Below, one piece after another: positions 1 to 7,756 of a stretch of DNA of 8,966 bases. The notes beneath the pieces are model-generated. The model was not told the origin of the DNA and did no database searches. It saw only the letters and a program-made list of their open reading frames with translations. A program made the translations under genes and the position numbers. Every line of letters starts with the position of its first letter. Position 1 is the first letter of the stretch. The stretch comes from CAXDRM01 sp963991775 (GTDB lineage Bacteria > Pseudomonadota > Alphaproteobacteria > Rickettsiales > JABIRX01), in the NCBI GenBank assembly GCA_963991775.1, contig CAXDRM010000057.1, forward strand, positions 1-8,966, read 5' to 3'.

Positions 1-2477
1 CCACTAGCGCCACCTCCACCAGCTGCCTCTTCGCCAGATTTAGTCATTTGCTCTACACCTTTTTGCATTTGACCAATAGCCTGACGTCTTTTAGCACCAC
101 CATATGCTGAAGCTGCTTTAAGACCTTTTTTACCGTAATTTTTAGCTTTCTCCATAGCCTTACCGAAACCTGGAGTTTTACCAATTTGACTAGTACCAGT
201 AAGAGCAGAAACTATTGAAGTAAATTGATCAAAAGCTTTATCAAGTACCACAAGTAAAAAGGCAAATTGACACATATTAGCGATTGTTACATCTGTATCA
301 ACATCAGAAACAATACGCGGGAACGAAATTCCTAAAACCACCTCTCGTGAATCACTAGCTATGCCGTATACAGGTGCAATATAAGCTACAAAAAATATAT
401 CTACTAAACTAATCACTAAAGCAATAAACACCAACACAAGGAAAGGCTGCAAAGCATAACCCATTATGGTAGAAAGCCATTTATCAAAAATTTGCTTAGT
501 TCTTTGCATCAAAACTAACGGAATAATAATCGGTGAAATATAGATTAAGAAAGTAAGCATCAAGGCTGATACTAAAAGCATATAGGTAACCTTCAGCAAC
601 ATTAATACTGAATATACAAAAAAGGATAATGAAGCAGCAAAGAAGAAAATTCCCATTGGGCTGGAGAAAATCATACCCAAAGCAACGCGGAAAATATCTG
701 GAAAATAATTATTTTTATCAAAACCAATATATTGTGAAAATTTACAATCAAAACTATCTAATACTGCAAAATATTCATCACCTTCTGGATAAGGTAAGCC
801 ATTAGGATCTAAACCATCAAAAAAGCTACAATTTTGAATATTCTCCCAAGCTCTGCTTGATGGAATAGGCAAATCATTAAAGCTACATTGTGCATAAAGT
901 TCGGCATCTAATTCTTCTGATAAATCCAAAGTTGTTGAGCCGGTTAATTCTGCTATATCAATCTGTTCAGCATAATCCGTACTTACTGCAAAAAATGCTT
1001 GTGATACTTCATAACCTCCTCTCATCAAAACATCAAAGAAACCATCTTTCCAAGCATCACCTTGGACAAAGTAAATTACCACAGAGAATTTAAATATATG
1101 GAGAAAGAACTGGCCTTTCTTCATGATGTTACCACTGCCTAAACCATCAATCAAAAGACTTATACCAAAGAAAAACATCCAAATGATTAAGAAGGATGTT
1201 ACCACACCTTCAACATTTTTCTGCATAATACGGTACATGGCTTTAATACAACCACGCTCATCTTCAAGACCGTTGATACAGCGGCTATTAAAGACAGGAA
1301 TAAGTGTTATTTGATCTACTAAATATTCACCATTTTCATCGTAAACAAAAACATCTTCTCGACCAAAATAGATATTTTCAACAGTTTTAATAAAACAACG
1401 TAGAGCCTTACCAGAAAATGGAAAATCCTTATAACCAGCATCAACCTTCATATCACAATGAGCTGAAACTGTAACCGGAGGAGATATTGGATTATTAATA
1501 TCCTCTTCGACATAAGGTCTTTTTACGCAATGAGCATAATATCTTTCATTATACGTTTTGCAGCTACGATCATATTTTTTTAGCTCATTGCAAATTGGAT
1601 AATTTTCACTACCATCACAACATAAGCACTCACAACGTTTATTAGTAGCAAAATCATCTAAGCTACCATCGCTATATGGGTCTTTTCCACAGCTTCTGCG
1701 CGCCTCAGAGGAAAGACGGGTTGGATCACCCACAAAACCATAAATCGGTAGAAAATCTCCAATACCTAAACTTGTACAAAATACTCCTTCAGCACAAATC
1801 TCATCGCCTTCATACCAGGCGCAAAAAATTCGATCTGCATCAATCATGGTCAGAAAATCATCAGTTTTAAGCTTTTTACAATCTTCGGGCTCAATCCAGA
1901 CAGGATCCTGACCTGCATAACTAATACCAATTTTACCCGCACCATCATTGTAAATCTTCTCATTTTTAGGTAAATGGTGATCAAACTCTTCATGGTAACA
2001 ATAATTACCTAATGGGCCGGTTTGAGTCCAACCACGATACTCACCAAAATCATCATGTATAAAGTTTTTCTTATGATCTAGCTGTCCTGGCTTACCACAT
2101 TGCGGTTTTTCCTTATCAATAGTATTAACTACTTTAGAATTGGCTCTAATATCTTTTGCCCATTCAGAATAGGCATAATATACCGCCGTAAGAGCTGCCA
2201 TGGCAGCTACTGAAGCTGCTATCTTAGCCGCCTTGGCACATGCGGCTACTCCTGCACCTCCTGTTGCATACAAGCAGGTTCCAAGAGTAGCAGCATAGGT
2301 AAGAGCATAAGTTAAGATATAAATAGTGATTAAAGAACCGCATTGCGAATAATCTGACGCCATCGCCTCAGCAGTAAAACGATTATCTGCAACTATGGCA
2401 TTATTGGCATAGCTAGTATTTACCGGTTGTAACAAAGCAACTAATATAAAAATGGTCGCAATTATTTTTCTTATCAT
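1..2477 (-). CDS. virB6: VirB6-family type IV secretion channel protein, second paralogue (3' end outside window)
   Basis: This frame is open from the ATG at 2477 to the window edge: 825 codons without a stop, so the C-terminus is missing. The start lies in the TGATG overlap with the preceding virB6, with AAGGG six bases upstream. Residues 1-24 look like a signal peptide cleaved after Ser-Tyr-Ala. An Ala-rich hydrophobic stretch follows (about 47-105). Residues 110-420 are hydrophilic and Cys-rich, with RCECLCC, ICAEGVFC (227-234) and AHCV (Cys317). The polytopic VirB6/TrbL-like core has membrane segments near 424-443, 458-475, 600-657 (several), 667-700 and 735-752; SPIIIPLVLM and IFDKWL match the first paralogue. 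From about 760 the tail is Lys/Gly-rich with a GGGG run. VirB6 forms part of the inner-membrane channel. The enlarged form is typical of Rickettsiales. The specific role of this copy is unknown. Confidence 0.91.
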   Translation of the reverse strand, partial: MIRKIIATIFILVALLQPVNTSYANNAIVADNRFTAEAMASDYSQCGSLITIYILTYALTYAATLGTCLYATGGAGVAACAKAAKIAASVAAMAALTAVYYAYSEWAKDIRANSKVVNTIDKEKPQCGKPGQLDHKKNFIHDDFGEYRGWTQTGPLGNYCYHEEFDHHLPKNEKIYNDGAGKIGISYAGQDPVWIEPEDCKKLKTDDFLTMIDADRIFCAWYEGDEICAEGVFCTSLGIGDFLPIYGFVGDPTRLSSEARRSCGKDPYSDGSLDDFATNKRCECLCCDGSENYPICNELKKYDRSCKTYNERYYAHCVKRPYVEEDINNPISPPVTVSAHCDMKVDAGYKDFPFSGKALRCFIKTVENIYFGREDVFVYDENGEYLVDQITLIPVFNSRCINGLEDERGCIKAMYRIMQKNVEGVVTSFLIIWMFFFGISLLIDGLGSGNIMKKGQFFLHIFKFSVVIYFVQGDAWKDGFFDVLMRGGYEVSQAFFAVSTDYAEQIDIAELTGSTTLDLSEELDAELYAQCSFNDLPIPSSRAWENIQNCSFFDGLDPNGLPYPEGDEYFAVLDSFDCKFSQYIGFDKNNYFPDIFRVALGMIFSSPMGIFFFAASLSFFVYSVLMLLKVTYMLLVSALMLTFLIYISPIIIPLVLMQRTKQIFDKWLSTIMGYALQPFLVLVFIALVISLVDIFFVAYIAPVYGIASDSREVVLGISFPRIVSDVDTDVTIANMCQFAFLLVVLDKAFDQFTSIVSALTGTSQIGKTPGFGKAMEKAKNYGKKGLKAASAYGGAKRRQAIGQMQKGVEQMTKSGEEAAGGGGAS

Positions 2478-4996
2478 CACATACCCTTATCTTTACTGGC
2501 ACCCGTAGTACCAAAATCATCACTACCAATCAGCTTAGTAGCCTGAGCTTTTCCAGCACCATAGACTCTTTTACCTACAAAAGCTCCTGCTTTAGCAACA
2601 TCTTTTCCACCCTCAACTAAAGAGTTAATAATTTTATCCTCAAATACTTGTACTTGGAACACTCCAGAAATTATGGCTTTAGTTATATAAGAAAAAGCCA
2701 TAAACATTACTATAAAAATAAACAATAAACGTAATACAGCCATTAATAGAGGCCATAAAAACTCTGTACCAAGCCATGGTATTGGTATACCAACCACGGT
2801 CATAGTACTATCATATTGATTACTAGAAAACCTATCCAAGAAACATGGTAGATATATTTCTTTACACTCAGGATCAATAACTAATTTACCATCTTTTAAA
2901 GTATAAACATCACCTATTGAGTCACCATATAGCCCTACATCCAAAGCTTTGAAAAATATTGCTATAACCACAAACATAATTAACGGTACTGCACTATAAC
3001 CCAATAATTGTTTTAACCAATTATCAAAAATTGCTTTGGTTTTTTTATTTGGTATCAAAATCAATGGAATGATAAGTGGCGACACAAAAATCAACAGATT
3101 AATTACAATAAAAGTGGTAATCATGATGAATAAAGTTTTAAGCATCACAATATAATACATGATAAAAAGTAGTGGAATGATAATAATAAAGACTAAAGCT
3201 AAAACCATGATAGAAAAAAAGCTATCAGCAAAGACACTCATAATACTGCCAGCAGTTTTATCTAAACCAAATAAATTATTAGAACGACAATCATACATAT
3301 CCCAAATACGGTATTTAGCCTCATCTAACTCATATTGAATACCTCTGGGTCCTTCATTGCTACCAATTTCTGAACTACAATCCGCCCCTTCTGGTAAAGA
3401 CAATTCTTGGCCAGCAAACTCTGTATCTACTGTAGAAATCTGACTAAATTCTATAGAAGAAAAAGCTATTTCACCTAAAGTAGTACCGCTTAGCACCAAA
3501 AAATCATAATAACCATCCCGCCAACCATTATGTACTGAAAAATAGAGAATCAGACTAAAATACACTATTAACTTATACCCCTCACGTAAGCTTGGCAATT
3601 TACCGAAAAGCATCATCATACCAATGAAAGTAACTGCTAACACTAAGATAACCATTACTATAGATTGGGCAAAATTTTGGAATTTTACCATAATACCTTC
3701 ATCACATTGTGACACCCTATCCACTACAATGTTACTATCCACACAACGAAAATCTTTAACTGTACGCTGATCATCCGTGGTAATATAGGCACCAAAAAAC
3801 ACATTTTGTATGGTTTGATCAACACATCTAATCGCCCGACCAGCAAAGCTAGATTCAACCTCACGCCCTTGTGCATTACGCAATATGGCATCTTCAGTAC
3901 AATATGGCGAAATTATCGACGGAAACTTATAATCTCCATAATTCTGTACCATCGGTTTTGGTACACAATGAGCTAAATATTTTTCATTAAAAATATAACC
4001 ACAAACATCCTGCTGAGTGGCTTGTTCTTCAGGATCACAATCTTCAATTATTTTACTATTCTCTTCATCAATACATGGACCCGGATCATAACATACTGAA
4101 CATTGCTCATAAGCTGCCAGACAATTGCCTTCACCATCTTTTTTATAAGAATCATCTTTATAAGAACCATCAGGCTCACAAATATCTTCACAAGGAATAA
4201 TCTTACCTTTACCGCCTATAGAATAATCATCTACACCAAAATCAACATTGGATTCAATAGCAGAAAAATCTACACAATTAGCAAATACCTCTGCTACTTC
4301 ATCCTCTAAAGAATCAACATCTACTTCTAAACCTGCTAGCTCCATACTACAAAATACTCCACTAGCACAAATCATATCATCAACCTCATAGGCACAAGCT
4401 AAAATTCCAGCAAAATCATGACATTCATCCTCTTTAATACATGCTTCACCATGTTGATTATGCCTCACTCTAACCCCATCACATATTTGATCCGGATCAA
4501 ATAAAGCAAAAGTTTCACCTGCAAGATTACCCTGATTATCTAAATAACAACCGGGCATTTCTAATACTTGCTGGGTAGTAAAATTACTCGGAATATCTGC
4601 AGGATTAATAGAAGGTACAGGTTCACCCACATGATCAACACATGGGGTATTTTTAGTTAAATCAAAATCATTTAGACCATTTGCATCAAGATCCGAGTGG
4701 TTAGCAACTCTGGTTCTTTTCATAAAATCATCTGCTATAGCTTCTTGTACATTACGTGCTGTACAATAAGATGCAGCACCTAATGAACAGGCTCTAGCAG
4801 TAGAAGGACCTGGCGCATAATACCAAGCAACGCAAGGTAAAATAGCAGTAAGCATTGCTGAACATGACGTAGCATCAATAGCTATTGATTCAGGCGTAGG
4901 ACGATTATTTGGGTAAGCATTTGCTTGATTTACATGGAGATTTAAGGTGCAAAGTAATAATAAAATTGTGCAGATTTTTAACCTTAAATTTATCAT
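2477..4996 (-). CDS. virB6: VirB6-family type IV secretion channel protein, first paralogue
   Basis: The gene encodes 839 residues, nearly three times classical VirB6, in the size range of Rickettsiales VirB6-like proteins. Residues 1-27 form a signal peptide ending Ala-Asn-Ala. Residues 28 to about 440 are hydrophilic, acidic and hold 26 cysteines, with ICASGVFC (209-216) and AHCV (Cys344) shared with the next gene, so this region is probably periplasmic and disulfide-bonded. The membrane core has segments near 443-463, 473-489, 591-649 (about three), 663-687 and 741-779; the SPLIIPLILI and IFDNWL motifs lie between them. Four more cysteines sit in the loops. The tail (780-839) is short, basic and probably cytoplasmic. 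The ATG overlaps the virB4 stop (TAATG), and a purine-rich AGAGGG lies 13 bases upstream. By family it is an inner-membrane channel subunit; membership is assigned from topology, paralogy and gene order, and its particular substrate role cannot be read from sequence. Confidence 0.92.
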   Translation of the reverse strand: MINLRLKICTILLLLCTLNLHVNQANAYPNNRPTPESIAIDATSCSAMLTAILPCVAWYYAPGPSTARACSLGAASYCTARNVQEAIADDFMKRTRVANHSDLDANGLNDFDLTKNTPCVDHVGEPVPSINPADIPSNFTTQQVLEMPGCYLDNQGNLAGETFALFDPDQICDGVRVRHNQHGEACIKEDECHDFAGILACAYEVDDMICASGVFCSMELAGLEVDVDSLEDEVAEVFANCVDFSAIESNVDFGVDDYSIGGKGKIIPCEDICEPDGSYKDDSYKKDGEGNCLAAYEQCSVCYDPGPCIDEENSKIIEDCDPEEQATQQDVCGYIFNEKYLAHCVPKPMVQNYGDYKFPSIISPYCTEDAILRNAQGREVESSFAGRAIRCVDQTIQNVFFGAYITTDDQRTVKDFRCVDSNIVVDRVSQCDEGIMVKFQNFAQSIVMVILVLAVTFIGMMMLFGKLPSLREGYKLIVYFSLILYFSVHNGWRDGYYDFLVLSGTTLGEIAFSSIEFSQISTVDTEFAGQELSLPEGADCSSEIGSNEGPRGIQYELDEAKYRIWDMYDCRSNNLFGLDKTAGSIMSVFADSFFSIMVLALVFIIIIPLLFIMYYIVMLKTLFIMITTFIVINLLIFVSPLIIPLILIPNKKTKAIFDNWLKQLLGYSAVPLIMFVVIAIFFKALDVGLYGDSIGDVYTLKDGKLVIDPECKEIYLPCFLDRFSSNQYDSTMTVVGIPIPWLGTEFLWPLLMAVLRLLFIFIVMFMAFSYITKAIISGVFQVQVFEDKIINSLVEGGKDVAKAGAFVGKRVYGAGKAQATKLIGSDDFGTTGASKDKGM
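2484..2488 (-). promoter_or_regulatory. Ribosome binding site of the second virB6
   Basis: AAGGG lies six bases before the ATG at 2477 and inside the last codons of the preceding virB6. It supports this start over the adjacent in-frame GTG at 2480, and it suggests that ribosomes can initiate here as well as by coupling. Confidence 0.6.
4142..4171 (-). repeat. 15-bp tandem duplication inside the first virB6
   Basis: Two adjacent 15-bp units (4142-4156 and 4157-4171) differ at one base. They encode Asp-Gly-Ser-Tyr-Lys followed by Asp-Asp-Ser-Tyr-Lys (residues 276-285). The unit is a multiple of three, so copy-number change would keep the frame. It lies in the Cys-rich region between CEDIC and the EQCSVC cluster. 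Confidence 0.85.
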
Positions 4997-7395
4997 TACA
5001 GTTTCGCCACCCTCTCAAAAAATATTGGTAGCCAATCTTCAGGGTCAGAACCAACTTCTTCGACAATTTCATCAAGTAAGATCACCGTATCTGCTCTACC
5101 TGATAAAACATCGATTATATCATTCATACCTTTTAAATTAATACGTGCCACAACAGAATCATTAGCTTGCTTTACTAGAAAGAAACGTGAGGCAGGATCT
5201 GTAGTTTTAATAATTTGATACTCACGTTCAGAGAGCATAAATACCGATCTGTACAGGTCAGTAGCTTTAAGATTTGGTAAAAAGATTTGTGTCGCAGTTT
5301 GTTGAATTAAAGTATCACTAATATCACTATTTGCGGCATCCTCCACCGATTGAGTCGCAAAAATTACCATGGCATTTAATTTTCTCATCACTTTCAGCCA
5401 ATCTTTAATTTTGGGACCAAATACATCATTATCGATTAAGGCCCATGCCTCATCCAGTACGATTAAAGTTGGTTTACCATCCAAAGAAAGGCTAATTTTA
5501 TGGAATAAATAAAGTAGTACAGGACCAATACTATCCTTATCATTTAAGATACTATTCATCTCAAAACCAAATGAATCAGCTATAGTAAAATCTAAACGAT
5601 CTTCAGCATTATCAAATAATTTGGCGTGGCTACCTTCACCATGCCACATTGCTAATCTACTTGCTAAAGAACCTGGACCAGAAATACCTAAGAAAGCTGC
5701 AATATTACCTAAACGGCGATCTTTCTGTGGTAATTTATAATTACCTTCGACTGCCTCTTTAATCATATCTAGATCTTCAGGAGTAATTGGTGGATAATCT
5801 GGACCAGATAATAATGCTTTGATCCAATCAATTAAAAAGGCACGATTTTGAGTATTATCCTCTAGCTGCAAAGGATTAAATCCTGTTTTATGACCAGGAT
5901 CTAAAAAGAAATGTCTACCACCTATAGCTTTAATAAAAATTTCAGCACCACGATCTTTATCGAAAAAGAAAGTTCTTGGAAAAAATTTTTGCGCCTGACA
6001 ACATAAAAAATTCATCAGCACAGTTTTACCAGCACCAGTTGGACCAATAATTAAACTATGACCTACATCTCGCGCATGAAAATTAAAGAAGAATGGCGTT
6101 CCTGAAGTTGTATTAAACACTGTAACTGCATTACCCCAATGATTACCAGAACGCTTGCCGGAAGGATAATTATGAAATGAAGCAAAAGCTGCTAAATTTA
6201 AAGTATTAACCGTAGATTTTCTAACAACAAAATCATCATTACCTGGTAAAATACCCCAATAGGCTGGCTCAAGATTAATTTTCTCACGCACTGCATTAAT
6301 ACCTACATTTGAAAATTCTACCACAGCTTGCGACACAGCATTTTCAACGGCTTTAACATCTCTCTCAATACATAAAATATGCAAATTATGACTACCAAAA
6401 GCAATTTCACCACTCATGGCAATATCCAAGGCTTGACTAATTTCAGCAATTTGCGATACAGCAATATCTTCCGCTTGTTGTAATCTATTTTGTTGCATTT
6501 GCATGCTAGAAATAGCAGCAGCACGATCAATAAAATTAAAGTTTTGGCTGATAATAAATTCGAAAGGTAATTTTAAAAAACCATCTAACATACCTGCAAA
6601 AGTAGTCGGGCGATATTCTTTTACGCTAGCAATGGCACCATATCTAGTTTCAAAAACTCCTCTTGCCTCTAATGCTTTTGGACCAAAAAATAGACGGTTA
6701 TTTGGCAAAATATGTGATACTTTAGAAGAAGGCACTTGTACCTTTTGACGAAAACCACAATTTACTAACATACCTAAAAATTCAAGAGGCTCAGAAAAAG
6801 CTCCTTCTTCAGTATAAACTGTATCTAATAATTCTGCCCCATAACTACCATAGGCACTCATCATGCGATCAGTCATTTCTTCTAGATCATCATAACATTC
6901 TTTAAGCTCTCTTTTCCAAGCATTCTTATCGGTGGTTTTCTCAATTGCTTTTGCTGCATTCTCTAATAAGGCAGAAGTAGACTCGTCTTTTTTACGAATG
7001 ATTGAAACATAATGCTCATTAACAAAAGTATGTTTATCACTATGTCTTTCACGCCATTCATCATCAACATATTGGGTAAAAACATTGGGCATTTTACCAT
7101 CAGGATAAGCTTTTTGCTTTCTTCTTACAGTATGAAAACTCATTGAAAAACTACCCTGTCCCATACCTTTAAATAGCGAGTTACGCAGATTTTTTTTAAT
7201 CTCAAGATCATCATCATCAGCGGTCTCAAAAGAAAAACCCTTAACCTTGATAATGCGCATTAAGCGATTTTTGGTAAGCAGAATAGTATTTGAGTTATAG
7301 TGGCAAACATATGGTATGAAATTCGCAGCAGAGAATTCATTTTGAATAATTTTTTGATTTTTGGTTTGTGCTTTTTTTAATCTAATATCAAACAT
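4996..7395 (-). CDS. virB4: VirB4 type IV secretion ATPase
   Basis: The gene encodes 799 residues, the usual length of VirB4. It is an inner-membrane-associated AAA+-type ATPase that powers pilus/channel assembly and substrate transfer in type IV secretion. The N-terminal half (roughly 180-385) fits the CagE/TrbE/VirB4 domain. The C-terminal motor has Walker A GPTGAGKT (451-458), the VirB4-typical DKDRGAE (479-485), FNPLQL shortly after, Walker B VLDEAW (646-651, with catalytic-type Asp648-Glu649) and ATQSVED with Gln682. All nucleotide-binding motifs look intact, so this should be the active copy; Rickettsiales often carry a second, more divergent VirB4 elsewhere. The start overlaps the virB3 stop by one base (TAATG) and lacks a clear Shine-Dalgarno, suggesting re-initiation after virB3. 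VirB3 and VirB4 are separate proteins here, not fused as in some other type IV systems. An 8-A run (7190-7197) lies within codons 67-69, but the frame is intact. Confidence 0.98.
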   Translation of the reverse strand: MFDIRLKKAQTKNQKIIQNEFSAANFIPYVCHYNSNTILLTKNRLMRIIKVKGFSFETADDDDLEIKKNLRNSLFKGMGQGSFSMSFHTVRRKQKAYPDGKMPNVFTQYVDDEWRERHSDKHTFVNEHYVSIIRKKDESTSALLENAAKAIEKTTDKNAWKRELKECYDDLEEMTDRMMSAYGSYGAELLDTVYTEEGAFSEPLEFLGMLVNCGFRQKVQVPSSKVSHILPNNRLFFGPKALEARGVFETRYGAIASVKEYRPTTFAGMLDGFLKLPFEFIISQNFNFIDRAAAISSMQMQQNRLQQAEDIAVSQIAEISQALDIAMSGEIAFGSHNLHILCIERDVKAVENAVSQAVVEFSNVGINAVREKINLEPAYWGILPGNDDFVVRKSTVNTLNLAAFASFHNYPSGKRSGNHWGNAVTVFNTTSGTPFFFNFHARDVGHSLIIGPTGAGKTVLMNFLCCQAQKFFPRTFFFDKDRGAEIFIKAIGGRHFFLDPGHKTGFNPLQLEDNTQNRAFLIDWIKALLSGPDYPPITPEDLDMIKEAVEGNYKLPQKDRRLGNIAAFLGISGPGSLASRLAMWHGEGSHAKLFDNAEDRLDFTIADSFGFEMNSILNDKDSIGPVLLYLFHKISLSLDGKPTLIVLDEAWALIDNDVFGPKIKDWLKVMRKLNAMVIFATQSVEDAANSDISDTLIQQTATQIFLPNLKATDLYRSVFMLSEREYQIIKTTDPASRFFLVKQANDSVVARINLKGMNDIIDVLSGRADTVILLDEIVEEVGSDPEDWLPIFFERVAKL

Positions 7396-7682
7396 TAATA
7401 CACATCATATGAATTTGAACCATAAATAGATTTATTTTTGCATTTAGTACATTTGGAAGCTTTGGTCATAATCAAATCAATGAAGAGTGGTTCTTTGGCA
7501 CAAATTAAATAACCAATACCATGAAAAAAAGGCAAAGCTAGAAATCCGATAAATTTCTCAGTGAGAATAAAGTAAATGAGACAGGTAAAACCATTTAGGA
7601 TAGCAAAAGGATATGCTACGCCAAAAATCATTGCCGGTCTTGTAAGACCTAAAAAGAGTGGGTCGGAACCAATTCCAGACAT
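7395..7682 (-). CDS. virB3: VirB3 inner-membrane type IV secretion protein
   Basis: The gene encodes 95 residues, the normal size of VirB3, a small inner-membrane protein that works with VirB4 at the base of the type IV secretion channel. The N-terminal Asp-Pro-Leu-Phe-Leu-Gly-Leu-Thr-Arg-Pro motif (7-16) is the VirB3 family signature, followed by two hydrophobic segments (about 18-40 and 44-61). A KEPLF motif (63-67) follows, then a polar tail with a CTKC pair (Cys78, Cys81) and a Tyr/Asn-rich end. The first in-frame ATG after a strong GGAGG, spaced six bases, sets the start. It is the first gene of the leftward operon, and its stop overlaps the virB4 start. The CxxC tail is beyond the minimal family core; its function is unknown. 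Confidence 0.94.
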   Translation of the reverse strand: MSGIGSDPLFLGLTRPAMIFGVAYPFAILNGFTCLIYFILTEKFIGFLALPFFHGIGYLICAKEPLFIDLIMTKASKCTKCKNKSIYGSNSYDVY

Positions 7683-7688
7683 TATATA

Positions 7689-7693
7689 CCTCC
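7689..7693 (-). promoter_or_regulatory. Ribosome binding site of virB3
   Basis: A GGAGG core lies six bases before the virB3 ATG. It is the strongest Shine-Dalgarno in the vir operon, as expected for the leading gene. Confidence 0.8.
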
Positions 7694-7703
7694 AAATTTG
7701 AGC

Positions 7704-7732
7704 TTGAAAATATCATCCATAATATTTATTGT
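7704..7732 (+). promoter_or_regulatory. Weak candidate promoter of aatA
   Basis: TTGAAA (7704-7709) is followed by a 17-base spacer and TATTGT (7727-7732, 4 of 6 matches). Initiation would be near 7739, giving a leader of about 60 bases that contains the inverted repeat. The -10 box lies on the same base pairs as the leftward vir -10 box, so the two promoters could not be occupied together. In such AT-rich DNA a chance match is quite possible. Confidence 0.3.
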
Positions 7733-7756
7733 ACAACATTTTAAAGCCCCAAGCAA
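7728..7756 (-). promoter_or_regulatory. Predicted sigma-70-type promoter of the virB3-virB4-virB6 operon
   Basis: On the minus strand TTGCTT (7751-7756, 3 of 6 matches to consensus) is followed by a 17-base spacer and TACAAT (7728-7733, 5 of 6). Transcription would start near 7721, giving a leader of roughly 38 bases before virB3. The -35 box overlaps the left arm of the inverted repeat at 7752-7771, which suggests control by a DNA-binding protein. This is a reading of consensus motifs only; no start site is known. Confidence 0.55.

Noticed and set aside
890..1870. Short plus-strand open frames opposite the second virB6 (890-1093, 1123-1314, 1676-1870)
   Set aside because: They lie antisense within an uninterrupted VirB6 frame with signal peptide and conserved motifs; the translations are low-complexity and resemble no family I recognise.
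4930..4996. First VirB6 as a lipoprotein, from Cys16 in the hydrophobic leader
   Set aside because: The residue before the cysteine is leucine, not Gly, Ala or Ser, so it is not a good lipobox; a signal peptidase I site at Ala-Asn-Ala fits better.
4103..5141. Short plus-strand open frames at 4103-4309 and 4947-5141
   Set aside because: Both are antisense to strongly supported virB6 and virB4 coding sequence, and the second straddles the virB4/virB6 junction; there is no independent sign of a gene.
6503..6748. Plus-strand 81-codon open frame
   Set aside because: It is antisense to the conserved N-terminal domain of VirB4; reverse-strand openness is expected from its codon use.
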